5,793 bases of DNA from Bacteroidales bacterium (GTDB lineage: Bacteria > Bacteroidota > Bacteroidia > Bacteroidales > UBA3824). Positions 5,646 through 5,793 of this stretch are shown here, piece after piece. Within the stretch, counting starts at the first letter, position 1; each line of letters starts with the position of its first letter. The notes under the pieces are model-generated. The model worked only from the letters and a program-made list of their open reading frames with translations. It made no database searches and was not told the origin of the DNA. The position numbers and the translations under genes are program-made. Location of the stretch: the NCBI GenBank assembly GCA_016293845.1, contig JAEDDH010000055.1, positions 1 to 5,793 of the forward strand, written 5' to 3'.

Positions 5646-5671
5646 CATATGTTCATTGGGATGAACATATG
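5646..5671. repeat. Perfect 26-bp palindrome downstream of the AlbA_2 gene
   Basis: CATATGTTCAT and ATGAACATATG are exact reverse complements separated by TGGG. There is no T-run after it on either strand, so it is not a standard terminator, though the stem of 11 bp could still fold in RNA and protect the 3' end of the AlbA_2 transcript. It could equally be an operator for a gene beyond the right edge. Two very short frames begin in it (ATG 5649, 26 codons; ATG 5669, 24 codons) without ribosome binding sites. The rest of the tail to 5793 holds a weaker GACGGC/GCCGTC pair (5679-5684, 5704-5709) and CCGAT/ATCGG (5752-5766), and no supported gene. Confidence 0.6.
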
Positions 5672-5793
5672 GGAAAAAGACGGCACATACAAGATAATAA
5701 GTCGCCGTCCCCGAACAGACTTAAACTAAAAACACGGACTTAGGAGTAGACCCGATTCGACATCGGCAAGTGACACCTGATACTAAAAAATGC

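Overview
The window looks like one flank of an integrative or mobilizable element of a low-to-moderate GC Firmicute, most likely a gut Clostridium-type bacterium (Lachnospiraceae/Ruminococcaceae-like). This rests on strong AGGAGG-type ribosome binding sites, TTG starts, AT-rich spacers, a TnpX-type large serine recombinase and a RepA_N-type replication protein. No host core gene and no element boundary is visible, so the assignment is by family resemblance only.

Left part, minus strand (1-3186). Reading with transcription from right to left, there is a small cysteine-rich protein (3145-2897), a very short RepA_N winged-helix protein (2805-2449), a small conserved-looking hypothetical protein (2200-1946) and a large serine recombinase (1787 to beyond the left edge). 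The recombinase has an intact catalytic domain, zinc ribbon and coiled coil, and its own promoter at 1838-1866. It is open at position 1, so only its last residues are missing. Together these read as a maintenance/mobility module: the recombinase would excise and integrate the element, and the RepA_N protein may act on the repeats next to it.

Middle part (3159-4111). This is about 1 kb with almost no convincing gene. It holds (i) an iteron-like array of four well kept units and three decayed ones (3159-3614), whose first unit runs into the ribosome binding site of the cysteine-rich gene; (ii) a strong minus-strand intrinsic terminator (3665-3701); (iii) a doubtful minus-strand ORF (3760-4023) that contains a second, terminator-shaped hairpin, suggesting an attenuated leader or a structured RNA; and (iv) a cluster of four GAATTAACG half-sites (4055-4111).

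Right part, plus strand (4132-5615). A near-ideal promoter and Shine-Dalgarno sequence drive a 474-residue protein with an N-terminal Schlafen AlbA_2 domain, a GHKL-like ATPase region and a C-terminal winged helix (the COG2865 type of predicted regulator). The half-site cluster just upstream suggests autoregulation. The last 178 bases carry a perfect 26-bp palindrome and no supported gene.

The most interesting signals are the repeat array with fixed internal geometry, the isolated RepA_N winged-helix domain beside it, the two strand-specific terminators bracketing the doubtful ORF, and the operator cluster in front of the AlbA_2 gene.
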